Below, piece after piece: positions 47,781 through 59,664 of a stretch of DNA of 64,000 nucleotides (position 1 is the stretch's first letter; each line of letters starts with the position of its first letter). Both the position numbers and the translations under genes were made by a program. The stretch comes from Clarkia xantiana subsp. parviflora (Eukaryota; Streptophyta; Magnoliopsida; Myrtales; Onagraceae). A model generated the notes under the pieces. The model made no database searches and was not told where the DNA came from. It worked only from the letters and a program-made list of their open reading frames with translations. The stretch spans positions 8,904,634 through 8,968,633 of the forward strand of contig JAPTYO010000010.1 of NCBI GenBank assembly GCA_036873135.1, given 5' to 3'.

Positions 47781-50729
47781 TCATTTGGTTTTGGTAGGGT
47801 AAGAAGCCATCTTGTTGATGCCACAAAGACCCTCTGGTTTTCCAGTGTTCCTCTTCAACCTGATGAAACCTTTCTCTCCCCACTTGGGTCCCCATGAGTT
47901 CTTCACAATGATGTAGTCCTCACCCTTTGCCGATCCGTATCCCACTGCAGCTACTCCATGGTCTAGCTCTGTCCCACATTGTCCATCAAAAACACCCTGC
48001 AGTATTATTCAATATAACATCCACATGATTATTTAGCTCTAAAATTCAGTAAAAAAGTTTTTTTTTTTAATAAATAAACTCATTTTAAGGGAAAAAAAAA
48101 CATTAACATGTTCATTTTATGAAATAGTTAAGGAATACGAATTGAGATTCATTATCCCATGTTTGCTTAGCGGAATTCAATCAAAAATAGAATCTAAATT
48201 TCAAACGTGTTAAAACAGCAATTCTAATCTCTCCGTCGAGTTAGCGAGTTAGCAAAATAGCAGTTCTATGTGGCTCTGCTAGAGCCTCCAATGTCAAGAC
48301 TCTGGCTGGAGCTCATATGGCTCCAATTGGCCCGAAGGTCAGATCTTTCTAACTCGATTGGAGCCATATGGAGCTCTAGTCGGGTGTCAGAAAGCAACGA
48401 TTTGGAGTTATTTCTGTCCTGATTGGAGCTTTTTGTGGCTCCAATCTGGGCCTCAAAGCTCCAATTAGGAGTATTCTGGTCTAGATCGGAGCTCTCTGTG
48501 GCTCCAATTTCGAATAAGAACTTTCTGACTCCAGAGGTGGTCGCCTGCGACTTCTACAATCGCTGACATTCTATTTAGTGAATCAGATAGCTAGAAACTA
48601 CCCTACACTGTGGTAATTTAAAAAAAAATGGTATTTTTGTATATTATTCATATTCTCATTCTTTATCGTATTTAGTAATCCAATAATTTATATTTTTCAA
48701 ACCCAAAATTACTAATCTTATTCCTTATTCATAATCTATTCCTATTCTATTTAGCAAGCATGCTATAACAGTATTCTAAAACATTAATATAACTTTTTTG
48801 GTTAAGTTTCACCTAATCTTTGGATTAATAATATAGAACTTTGTTTACTTTGTACAAAATAAAAGATGACATGTGATTTTACCCCGCTGTAGAACTGAAA
48901 GTTTCTGCCTGACGCGTCAATAGCCACACTGAGAGGCTGGTTGGCGAGTGCCTTGATGAGGCTCTGCTCATTGTTAGCAGGAACATCATGGTACCCAGTA
49001 ATTGTAACAACCTCGGATTCATCCTGTTATTTCATGTTTGGTCAGATACCATAAAAAAAGTCACTGTCTCACATTTCATAATATAAACAAACATGTTTAA
49101 TTACATAAACAACATATAATTCTAATTACCTTAGACATTTCACAGGTGCCTTCTTCCATGATGTAAGGGTAGTCATCTTCCTTGTGGAGTCCACCATTGG
49201 AGATGATATAAGTATAGGCATAATCCATGAGACCACCATTGCACCCATTGTTGTAGGCTGTGTCACAGTCAATCAATTCTTGCTCCGACAGAGATGTCAG
49301 GTTTCCGGTCACTATTTGGTTTATTCCCTCTACCGCTGCCACTGTCGAAAATGCCCAGCAACTTCCTATATATACTCAAATCATCATAACAATTACCATC
49401 ATCATCATCATTTTCTTATTTATTAGGGTTTTATGTTTTATTTTATTTTATTTTTTGTAATTAATAATTAGCTACTTGCTAGCTGCATTTCCGAAGTTTT
49501 GGACAATTTCCAGATGAATATGCTATTAAATAGTATGATGGAAATATACACGTATGCTATTAAATAGTATGATGGAAATATACACGTGCCTATCATTTAC
49601 TATCAGAATTCAGTTAACAGATTAAAAAATTCGTCAAATTGAACTAATAAATTTCATATATTTCCAGCTACCAAATTACACAAAATTTGCCTAAAAAACA
49701 GAATAAACACATAATTTGCAAGTTTCAGTGTCTATTAATCATCATAATAACAATTACCCATCATCATCATTTTTCTTATATTAGGGTTTGAAGTTTTTTT
49801 CCTTTGGTAATTACTAATTAGCTACTTGCTACTTCCGAATTGGACAATTTGCTAGATCAACTTATGCAAACTTGCTGTTTGCTAATTCAGTTTAATTTGC
49901 TATTAATAAATAGTATCAGAATTCGGCTAACAAATTGTAAATTTCCTCAAATTCAACTTATAAAATTCCCATTTTTCAACTACGTACCAAACTACACATT
50001 TCTAAGAAGTTCAGCTGGCAATTTGCACAAAAACATAACAAGACAACAAATAATATTCAAGTTTCAATCTCTATTAAAAGCAAATTAGACGGAGCTACTG
50101 TATTGCAACTTTTTATTATAAGTTTAGTTGGTTGTTCAAATCAGCTAATAAATCAACTTTTTATAAATCAGCTAGTAAATTGTTCAAAATTAATGTGAAA
50201 GTTCAAATAGCAAAGTTAGTAATTAACACATTTTTTTGAATTGAATGGTAACAAAATACTTACCACATTGGCCTTGGTTCTTGACAGGAGTAACAGCTCC
50301 CTTCTTCCTCCAATCCACAGATTTTGGCAAATCCACCACGTTCCTCTCCTCTTCCTCAAAAAACTGTCTCCTCTCCGACAAATCAACCTTGTTCAACCCT
50401 AAGTACATCTTCTTGAACTCATCATGTGTCAGATCGGCAAACTCGTTCAATCCGAGCCAGTAGTTTGAAACTTTTTTGTTTGATTCATCAATGTGCTTAA
50501 GGTTGTCACCGAACACCTCGAACCGATGAAGCTTCTCCTCGAGGCTATGGTAGCTCTTCTCATGCTTGGCCATCCACGACTCGAACAGGTCGATGAGCTT
50601 GTCAACGGATTTCAGATCGTCGGAGGTGTAGCCAACAATGGAGAAGTCTCTAGAGGAAGAGAACACAATGGCAGACATGGAGAGTAGGGTTAGGAGCAGG
50701 ATGGTCATTGATGAAGAAGACATTTTCAT
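47781..50729 (-). CDS. XCP: Papain-like cysteine protease, xylem cysteine peptidase (XCP) type
   Basis: Four exons on the minus strand: 50729-50264, 49365-49130, 49023-48883, 47996-47781 (TGA); 352 residues. A hydrophobic signal peptide covers about residues 7-24. The I29 prodomain holds the ERFNIN pattern (E-x3-R in EEKLHRF, N and I in [10 protein letters not shown]). The mature enzyme begins near [11 protein letters not shown]. The catalytic triad is Cys158 (GSCWAFS), His294 (LDHGVAAVG) and Asn314 (KNSWG); the GCNGG motif is present. The N-terminus [18 protein letters not shown] is characteristic of XCP1/XCP2, vacuolar proteases of tracheary elements that take part in micro-autolysis during xylem cell death. 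No granulin tail. A good TATA box lies 66-74 bp upstream. Intron 1 contains a duplicated segment and a foldback element; intron 3 an array of palindromes. Confidence 0.95.
48302..48512. repeat. Array of TGGAGC...GCTCCA palindromes in XCP intron 3
   Basis: Four imperfect palindromic units lie at about 48303-48330, 48356-48378, 48421-48446 and 48485-48510. Each pairs GATTGGAGC or TGGAGCT with GGCTCCAATC or GCTCCA across a loop of 4-7 bases. The third is nearly perfect over ten bases per arm. Confidence 0.65.
49376..49860. repeat. Direct duplication of about 125 bp in XCP intron 1
   Basis: 49376-49500 and 49737-49860 share, in the same order, AATCATCATAACAATTACC-like sequence, CATCATCATCATTTTTCTTAT, TTAGGGTTT, AATTAGCTACTTGCTA and TTGGACAATTT. 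The offset is about 360 bp. In between, a 26-bp segment with AATAGTATGATGGAAATATA is itself tandemly repeated (about 49525-49583). Confidence 0.7.
49806..50227. mobile_element. Foldback MITE in XCP intron 1
   Basis: GGTAATTACTAATTAGCTAC at the left pairs with AGCAAAGTTAGTAATTAAC at the right. Internal blocks ACAATTTGCTAGATCAACTT and AGCTAGTAAATTGTTCAAAA are also inverted. It resembles the intronic element at 44923-45370. Confidence 0.55.
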
Positions 50730-50794
50730 GGTGCTTTAGGGTTTGATGATAGAAGGATGAGTGAATGATGATATGGGGAGGGAGATGAAGGATG

Positions 50795-50803
50795 TATTTA
50801 TAG
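50795..50803 (-). promoter_or_regulatory. TATA box of the XCP gene
   Basis: CTATAAATA on the minus strand, 66-74 bp upstream of the XCP ATG. It matches the plant TATA consensus and would place the transcription start about 35-40 bp before the start codon. Confidence 0.7.
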
Positions 50804-50809
50804 TGTTCA

Positions 50810-53800
50810 TTTTGGTTGGATGTGATTCAGATGTTGCTTTCAAGTTAAGTTGTTGGAATAATAATTTCATCATATTAGAGGTTTTTTTTTTTAATAAAAA
50901 AAAACACCCTCTGAATACTGAGGCTTTAAGATTGGTTCTTTGTAAAAAGATGGCTTTGAATCTACTACTCCTTTATACTTCACGCATGAGATATGATTAG
51001 TTTTTATCATATTAGCACTGTGAATGTGATACTACAGATGCTAATGTTGCATACTTGCATGTCTTTTTGGCGCCAAATGAGTTTCTCTCTTGAGTACAAG
51101 AATTGGTTAGTCTATAGCTACTCTTTTTGAACCATGTTAGATTTGTGACGCCTTTTCCCCCAATTTTTTAGCATTACAAGAAATTTATTCGTTTGCGAGT
51201 AATATATTTTTGAAAGACGTATAATATTATTTGTAAGGTAATGTTGAAAATCTCATACGTATACAAAAATAAAAATTCTAAGAGATTCGTAACAAAAAAA
51301 ACCTTGGCTAGAAATTTGTGTGGAAAATCTCTTATAAAATTATAAGTTTTGTATTAGAAACTTAATAAATCAATTGCAAAGTATTATAATTTGTGAGAGA
51401 TTAATTCACTTAAAAAAAAAAAAAAAAACTCACAAATTATCAGTTTGATTAATAAGATTATCGATTAAACACTAATATAACGTTAATAATTAGCCGCTTC
51501 GTCAACTTTCCAACTACTTTCTCATCAATCATATGCATACCAAAAATAGGCCACTCGACCAAATTAATTCGATTTTTACTAGAAAATAAAAAGTAAATTG
51601 AAGATGATGAAAGTGAAAAATGATAAATATTTATGGACAGCGTCATATCAGCTTCCATCCATCAAATCGTCAAGTCTCGTTTGTCAACGTGACCAAATAT
51701 CAACATTCGAAATTTTTTTCTTTTGTCAATAACACTTTAAAACATCTATGACTAAATATCGCAAGTACGTTAAAAAAACACATAACATTCACAAACTTTA
51801 ACAAGCCTAGGCCCTAGCTATACCATAGTTCTCATGATATGTGCTGCAACCTTATAAGTTATAATCAGCAACTATTATGTACCTGCTTAGAGCATATATA
51901 GCACGGTTAGAGATGTAGAAACATTTGAAACTCCATCTTCTTTAGCGAAAATCCGGATCTTTCCTAGAATTCCTTATTGGGCTCGTTATATAGGCCCGCT
52001 ATTTATATATCAAGCCGATAAGATCCATTTTAGACACGGGCCCAAACCAACGACCGAATTAACCTCTATTTATTTTTTATTATTTTGCCACACCCAATTA
52101 GTCTCTTGAACTTTATTTATTTTGCCAAGGGTGTCCTAAGGGGATCTACAATACCCATAGCATACATACTGTATATTTATTTATAATAATTTTCACATGC
52201 AGCAAAGTCCATAAAAAGTAAACTGTTAAACATGAATATGAATATTTGTTACTCTCACAACTTTAGGTCACCAAAGGGATACTGAGAATTTATATAATAG
52301 ATACAGCCAATGTGCGAATATTTTTATAGAGAAAAGAGAAGTTGAATTGAAGAATATACAAAAGATAATATAACGGTTCAAACTTTTATCTATTGTTAAG
52401 TAGATGTTTTAGGTTCAAAACCGCCAGAGCCTAAGAATAAAAAAATATTAATAGTCAAAAAGTAGATATGCGAACGGTTATTAATTATTTTAGGATGTAA
52501 TACGTTTCTTCCTTGTGGAGAAAAAAATACAGTATATATATATATATAGTTTTTCCAATTTAGTCGAAATGCTAATAAAGATGTAGAGATACATACTGAT
52601 ATAGAAAGTAAGCAGAGAAGGGTAATTTGCATGGTAAAAATTGAAAAGGACGAAGTGTAAAATAGAATATGGTCGAGTAATTACTTTTAACATGCATGCA
52701 TGGATATGGTGAATACTGGAATAGAGGGTGTGGAGAAGAGAGCTGCCATGGATGTGGACTCAACATTAAGCTGGATGATGATCAGATGAAAGGCGGCTGC
52801 TGTCAGACATTTTCGTGGCCTCTATCACGCTTTCTCTATATACATTATACACTCTACTCTACATGTTAATTTAATAGACCTTAATTAAGCATAGCTGATA
52901 TATTGGAAGCTATCTAGGGTTTCATTCATGACGATGACGAGGATTGATTATTCAAAGAAAAAAAAAAACCATTTTATAGTGTATGTATATGCTACATATA
53001 GCATAAGAAGGCAACTACTGTTATTCTTAGGGAACTTTAATAAACCGATATTTAATTTTCAACAGATAATTTTGAGCATATGACCCTTTATTATATATAT
53101 TACTTTTTTTGTTATATATACTGTTTAAATTTATTTTTCAAGCTAGGATAGTTTTTTTCTTCTACAGATAGATTAATTATTCAGGGACTATCAAGAAGGT
53201 AGTATTTAGAGCATGCTATCTCCTTATCTAGAATATTTCACTCACATTAGGTGAGTCCATAAATGTTAAAAAAAGTATTGACCATGAATATATTTTCATT
53301 CATAAGACATAACATAGTTAGAATTTCAAACATTTTTTAACGTATAAAACAATAAACTGTTAGACCACATTAATTAAGTAAGGTTGATTTCATTTTATCC
53401 CTACCATATTTATTTGTTATCATAAAGTTAATTACATATAGAGTGATGTAATGGCAGTCTTTTTTATTTGTAGTAAATATTGGGTAACCCCATATCATGG
53501 CTGCAATTCATTTTTTCCTTATCAATTGTTGAGTTGCTTTCACTTGATCAGTCTGTTCTGTCCCCTTCTTTCAAGGGTTTCCCCCCTCTCTCTCTGTGCT
53601 GGAGTTAATGCTGCTGATCTCAACCAACCAACTAACCAAAGAAACAATAAATCCAAACAGGATATTTGCAGTACCCCAAAAATCCAAGAGAAATAATAAC
53701 TTCACTACCAAACATGGGTAGAATTCCTATAATTAATCCATGAAAAATGAATTTGGAGGGATGATTTTTTTACTTTGAAACATAAGATGAACCCGAATTT

Positions 53801-55107
53801 GAGTCTTAAAAATTGAAAAAATTATTTAGTTGATTATTTATGAGATAATTTGGTATGATTGAAAACTATTTTATAGGAGTTGACACCTAAATTATTCCGA
53901 AAAAATAGAATTGAACATCAACATAATTTATATACAATAAAAGGTTCAGTTTTACTAAAATTTAAAGACACGATCAAACGTTCGACAATAGGAATTCTAA
54001 TTGCATGCATATATAGACAGATAAACATTGAGCTTGTTCAAATTGAACTTACTGAATCACTATATTAAACTAGACAAATCATCGCTTTACATTGCATCGA
54101 TTGAGAATGACCAAAGCATAGCATTTGCAAGATTGAGTTTCTGTTTATCTATCATTCAGTTTGCAACTGTTCCCGAATAATTTTACGTATATTATTATGT
54201 CTTTTTTTCTTCAAAAGTATTAAGTATTTTCGATTTCATTTTTTAAAATTAACGTTAGCACTTTGCACCTATAAATTTTTATTCGAACAGTTTTCCAAAC
54301 TACTTAAATCTTAATTATCCCGCAGAAAAATCATGATTTCGTATCTCATGACAAGTATCGCCAATTATTAAGCACCATAATTAAGATGCAGAAACACTAT
54401 CTTGGATCACGACGACTATATATATGCTACAAATATTTGATCTATTTAAAAAATGAAGACACGTGTCAATGTGCCTGCTTGGGGTGGAAATTATAAAGCT
54501 CGAAAACTTTAATTTTTGTTTTTTCCGAGAGTGGCATCATGAAGACGGTATTTTTATTAGTATGTTTGTTCAACACATTTTAAATGATTCACAAATTCAC
54601 ACCCGAACCGTGTCAATCCCTAATTAATGGCTCCATTCTCCAACATAATTTTTTTTAAACCAACATAAATTGACGTTTAATAAATGAAACGTTCACTATT
54701 ATACATTACATAGTTAAAGCTCAAAAAAACTATACTACCCTCATATATCTGTATAAGTTCATAGACAGTCGTCTCTCGACTCTCTCGTTTTAGAAGCTCA
54801 ATATATATATATATGTTAACAAAAGTAAAAAATAATGTATTAAATAGTTAGTATAATATATGAATAAAATCTCTAAATGTGAAATTTTTAGTGAATTTTT
54901 AATAAAACAGTATGAAAAACAAATGAAAAAACAAATTGTATTAGTGTTTGGTGGAACCACCTTATAGCACTTTCTATACAAATTTCACACTTTATTTCAC
55001 ATATTTTAGCAATACTCATAGTATATACATTGGTGACTGGTGGTGCGCAATTTGTTAGTACAAGAAATACTAAATTAGTTTGAAGCTATAAGAACATATA
55101 TAATATA
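50810..55107. other. Gene-free region upstream of XCP
   Basis: AT-rich throughout. Proximal sequence should contain XCP regulatory DNA. Noted: AAAACCGCCAGAGCC, a retroelement-like scrap near 52418; a TA tract near 52535-52548; and a pyrimidine tract CCCCCTCTCTCTCTGTG near 53582. No exon series or intact repeat was recognised. Confidence 0.4.
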
Positions 55108-55960
55108 GAGTGAATGACCAAAATAGGCTTCATTGCCAAACTTATTCCCAAACTAGGTTTTTTCAGAAACTAATTCCCAAAATAGGTTTTTTCATTTTTT
55201 TTAATCATTTGTATTTTACCCCCAAAGTTTATATTTTGTTACAATTGATCCTAAACCTAAATATCATAGAAGAAATAGAAAAAAAATTGAAAATTAAGAT
55301 AATTAAATGCAAAAGTTATAAACATAAAAATAATAAATTAGTAATTTAAAAAAATTCTAAAATAAAATATGCCAAAATATATAAATTGTAAAAAATCTGT
55401 GATATAAAACGTAAAGAAACTAAATACTCATGATTTTTTAAGTATAAAAATATAAACCCTAAATAAAATATGTTAAATTTATAAAAATATATAAAATTAG
55501 CGAATGAAAAAATAACGGATAAACTAATTTAAATTTAAAAAATTAAAAGAATAAATTTAAGAATGGATTTTTTTTTTTTTGCATACTCTTAATGAATATA
55601 ATTTGCATATCATTATATATTTTTTTTCAAAATTTAATTATTTTTAAATCTTTTTCTTTTAATTTCACATATTTTTAGAATTAGAATCTACAAAATTTGT
55701 TTGTTTGATTATTTTTTTAATGTGCATTTTTAACATTTAATTAATTAATTTTTATTTCCATTTTTATTTTTTCATACATTTAGTTTCTTAAATTTCATTT
55801 TTTAATTATAGTTTTCTTTAGGGTTCATTTGTAACATATTGTAAACTTTAGGATTCAAATTTAATAATATACATTACCAAAAAAATAAAAAGACCTATTT
55901 TGGGAATTAGTTTCTAAAAGAGCCCAGTTTGGAGGAAGAACCTACATTGGGAATTCACTC
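55108..55960. mobile_element. Foldback MITE, GAGTGAAT type, 853 bp, perfect 9-bp TSD
   Basis: Inverted ends GAGTGAATGACCAAAATAGG and TACATTGGGAATTCACTC; the inner block AACTAATTCCCAAAATAGGT is exactly inverted. The 9-mer TATAATATA is present on both sides (55099-55107 and 55961-55969). The loop is extremely AT-rich. End sequence differs from the GGGTTAA family, so it is a separate family of the same Mutator-like class. Confidence 0.88.
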
Positions 55961-55969
55961 TATAATATA

Positions 55970-58900
55970 AGCGATTGTTCTACCAAAAAAAGACATATAT
56001 AAGCGTTCGTATATTATAGAAATATTACGTCACCATATTTATCGAAAATATAAAACCTTATTAATTACACAGAAGCGTGCGTGTGCATGAGATGTTCATT
56101 AATTAAACTAATTAACTCCACCATCACCACCTTTCTTCCTTGCATGCGAATCAGACCAAATGGTGAAATGTGCCCATCCATCGCAATACATAGACCTAAA
56201 CCAATCAACGTACGAGAAAGATCATGCCTTGCTTGAGTCTCTCGAGAAAATAAAGTAATTAATGTTCTAATAAAATTAAACCCTATTTTATTAATATAAT
56301 ATATATAGCTAGCTAGCTATATTAAAATGTGGATGCAATAATCAATCAGAGGAAGGCTAGGGTTTAGGGTTACTGGGGTTGCATAGACTAGCTTATGCAA
56401 GCCCTAAACCCTAGCTTGGCAGGGAAATATAATTATTATTAAGGAGAAATAGTGTATTATTATTCAATCCAGCTGCTAATATTTGTCCTTTTCCAAGTTG
56501 TTGTATATATCTTTTACTTGTTTGAGTTGCCATAATCTCTCTCTTTCTCTACAGACTTTGCTACTTTTTTTTCTGTATATTTTTGTAAATTAGGGTTTTC
56601 TTTTAGGGTATAGCTAGCCATTTTTATCAGTGATTCATGATTAGAGTATGATCGATCTATCTATCTGTCACACGTGTGTGTTCAATGAAGGGTGCATCCC
56701 AGAAATGACCTATTACCATTAAGTTGCTTGCTTTGCTTACGTATAAATTATAATAGCCCTCACTAAATAAGCTTTCTACTCTTAAACATCGTGCGGAACG
56801 GTGGAACAGTAAATGAGCAAGACTTGGAATTTGAAAATAAAAATACTAAATATGTAATTATATATATAATTTTGAAGTTATAAAAAATTTAAAAGAAAAT
56901 TTAGAGTGAAAGTGAATTAATTATTTCATAAGAAAATAAATACAACTTCGAAAAGTCTGAAAACATAAAGTGATATATGGGAAATTGTCAAATTGCCTTC
57001 TTACATATGCATTAAAATCATTTAAAACGTCTTTCACGTTATATATTTTCAACCTTTGATCACTTGGGTATTTTTATCATTTATTATTGTGAAATTGCTT
57101 GCTAGCTCCTTTAATTTCTTTGTAGCCAGTACTTACAACAGTAGAATGCAGATCAAATAGAATAATGATCGAAGAGATACTGATTACATACAGGAACACA
57201 AATATTTATATTAGTCGGACTGATCAGTGAGTGGTTGACAGAAACAGAATATATATTAATAATAAAGGGAATGGAAGGGAAGGATCACTGCAATTTAACA
57301 AACAAATAAACAGAATAAATAAAATTCGATCGAAGTGGCTTTCTTTCTTTAGATACGGTAAATCTAGCTATTACTACGTACTGATCTCAGATATATCAGG
57401 AACAGTTTTATCAGGCAAATAGTACATAATCTATTAGTTTACTATTTGATATATCATCATTATATATATATATACTTGATGAGTAAAACCAATCTTCATA
57501 ATTTCCTTTTCTTTTTTATTTTATCTAAACAATCGACTAGTCCTCTAAAGTGATTAAAATGTTTCCAATAATTGTTAATTTAACAAAAAAAATATGGAAT
57601 AGAAATTGTGAATAACAAATATGTAAAACTCTGTGAGGCCTAAGATTGAAAAAAAAAATTATGATCAGCATTTTACTTTTTATAAATAGACTCGGTGCGT
57701 TTAAAGACTATTCCAATTGTGAAATAAGCATGATGGTACAAGATAGGCCCTTAGAAATCCCCGTGGGAAAAATAATAACATAATTTGTAATTAGGTTAAT
57801 TACCAAATTGATAGTTAGTCTGAGCACTCTGATAAATGTTAGCTAAAATTTTATTTTATTTTTTACAAAAATTGGTGGCTCAAGTTTCGCTTGGTAGAAA
57901 AAGTGCTAGCTATAGTTTTATTTTGGGAAATTTGTTAAATTCGAGTTTTGCTTTGTGAACAATATACTAGCTCATATTTCGTTTGTTCACAAAATAAAAC
58001 TTAAACTAGTAAATTGTCTATAAAGTGAATATGTGCTAGCAAATTTACCTTAATAAAACTCAAACTATCAATTTATCCTAGTGTTCGAACGTGAACTAGC
58101 AATTTGTTAAAAAAAAAAACATCTAACAATTTGTTTAAGTACCAAAATCGTAAGCTAACCGAATAATTTTTTTTAGTATGTGTCATATTAAAATTTTGTC
58201 GTGAAATTTCGGGTTTTTCAATTATTTCCGAGCTACTCGATTATTAATTTATTAGTATATAGGTAAATCAAATGCACTATTCTCAATGGAATCCTATATA
58301 TCATTCTCTCTCTCAAATGAGTGACCTCAAATATGAAGATGGCCACAAGCGCACGCATAAATCTTCTTCTTCTGCAGCCTACATTTTTGCATTTACTCCT
58401 TTCCCTTATTAATTATATATATATATATTGAGGCCTACTCTACAATATATAGCCCTAGATATCTATTCTATACTATACTCACTCACACTATTGCATTTGC
58501 ATCTATAAATATTTTATTTACGGCTAGATATTCATACTTAATCGATATGTTCTTTTATTTTTGTAAATATAATATATTCATTCTTCGATATCAATCAACA
58601 AATCTGTTCTTCTGATTAATAAAATATAATATATATATATGATATTTTGTAAAAAATAAAATAACATTAGAGAATGATTTTGAAATTTCACAGTGACTTA
58701 AAACATTAGTAAATTACATTTTAAAAGTAATTATATTATGAAAATTAAGAAAAAAGTGTAAATATTCATTTTGTTTTTTTTTTTAAATTCATTAAAAAAA
58801 TAAACATTTTTTTTATTGATTATTATTGTATAATAGTTCGTGTTTAATGGATAATTAAGTGCAACCAGCCATTCATTCTAAAAACAAAAGCAAACTACTA

Positions 58901-59588
58901 GCCGATTTTTAGCTTCCATCATAACTCACAAGTCACTCATTAGTCTATATAGTAGTATATACATTATACAGTCTTTCTTCCGGAATAAGAAAGCAGCCAA
59001 ATGGTATTTCTTTCAGGTGTATTCTTTTAGTAATAAACTCAATAGGGTACCCAAAAGACATAGCATTTAATGAACCTCCATGTCTATCACCGTCCCCTAC
59101 TCTCTATTTATTTATTTATGACTATAGTTTGGGACTAGTAAGAAGATGGATATTTTCATATTTTGCTTTAAATATGAGACGCTTATTTATGACTATATAA
59201 AAGGAATCATATACATTTTGAATATTTATATATATAAGATCATAAATAGTGTGAACTTAATAAAGCACCTCACATAAAAAAACTAATCATAAACAAATTC
59301 TCATAATTCTATACTCTATTCGAACATATATGGTATCATTTCTACTAGTAATTAAAAATATTACTATTGGCCAAAAAAACTATTACAATTATTATGAAAA
59401 AAAAATTTATTCAATATTAAAATTAGAAATGTTTATTATTATTTTCAAAATAAATTTTTTGTTTCCCTGGATTAACTTTGATGTTTTGGAATTCAGAGCT
59501 CATTCGGCGCCCTATATATTTCAAGCCTCGTACATAGCTTCACCCCACATCACTTCTCATTATATTTAAAAATCATCATCATCATTAA
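55970..59588. other. Gene-free region and promoter of the NAC gene
   Basis: AT-rich. Contains the hairpin at 56356-56415, a possible diverged foldback repeat at about 57795-58165 (GGTTAATTACCAAATTGATAG with repeated CTAGC and AATTTG blocks), and a TATATATTTC motif near 59513 about 150 bp before the NAC ATG. No other gene seen. Confidence 0.4.
56356..56415. repeat. Inverted repeat with telo-box arms
   Basis: GCTAGGGTTTAGGG (56356-56369) and CCCTAAACCCTAGC (56402-56415) are perfect reverse complements over 14 bp. The inner TTGCATA and TATGCAA also pair, leaving a small loop and a bulge. AAACCCTA is the plant telo-box. Confidence 0.8.
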
Positions 59589-59604
59589 CTCTCTCTCTCT
59601 CTCT
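59589..59604 (+). promoter_or_regulatory. CT-repeat in the NAC 5' leader
   Basis: An uninterrupted (CT)8 tract 61 bp before the ATG. Pyrimidine-rich initiator or leader sequences of this kind are common in plant promoters. Confidence 0.5.
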
Positions 59605-59664
59605 AAAAAAACTAAAGATCTTCATTCACCAGAGAGCTAGCTAAAGCTATTAGCAGCTAGAGAA

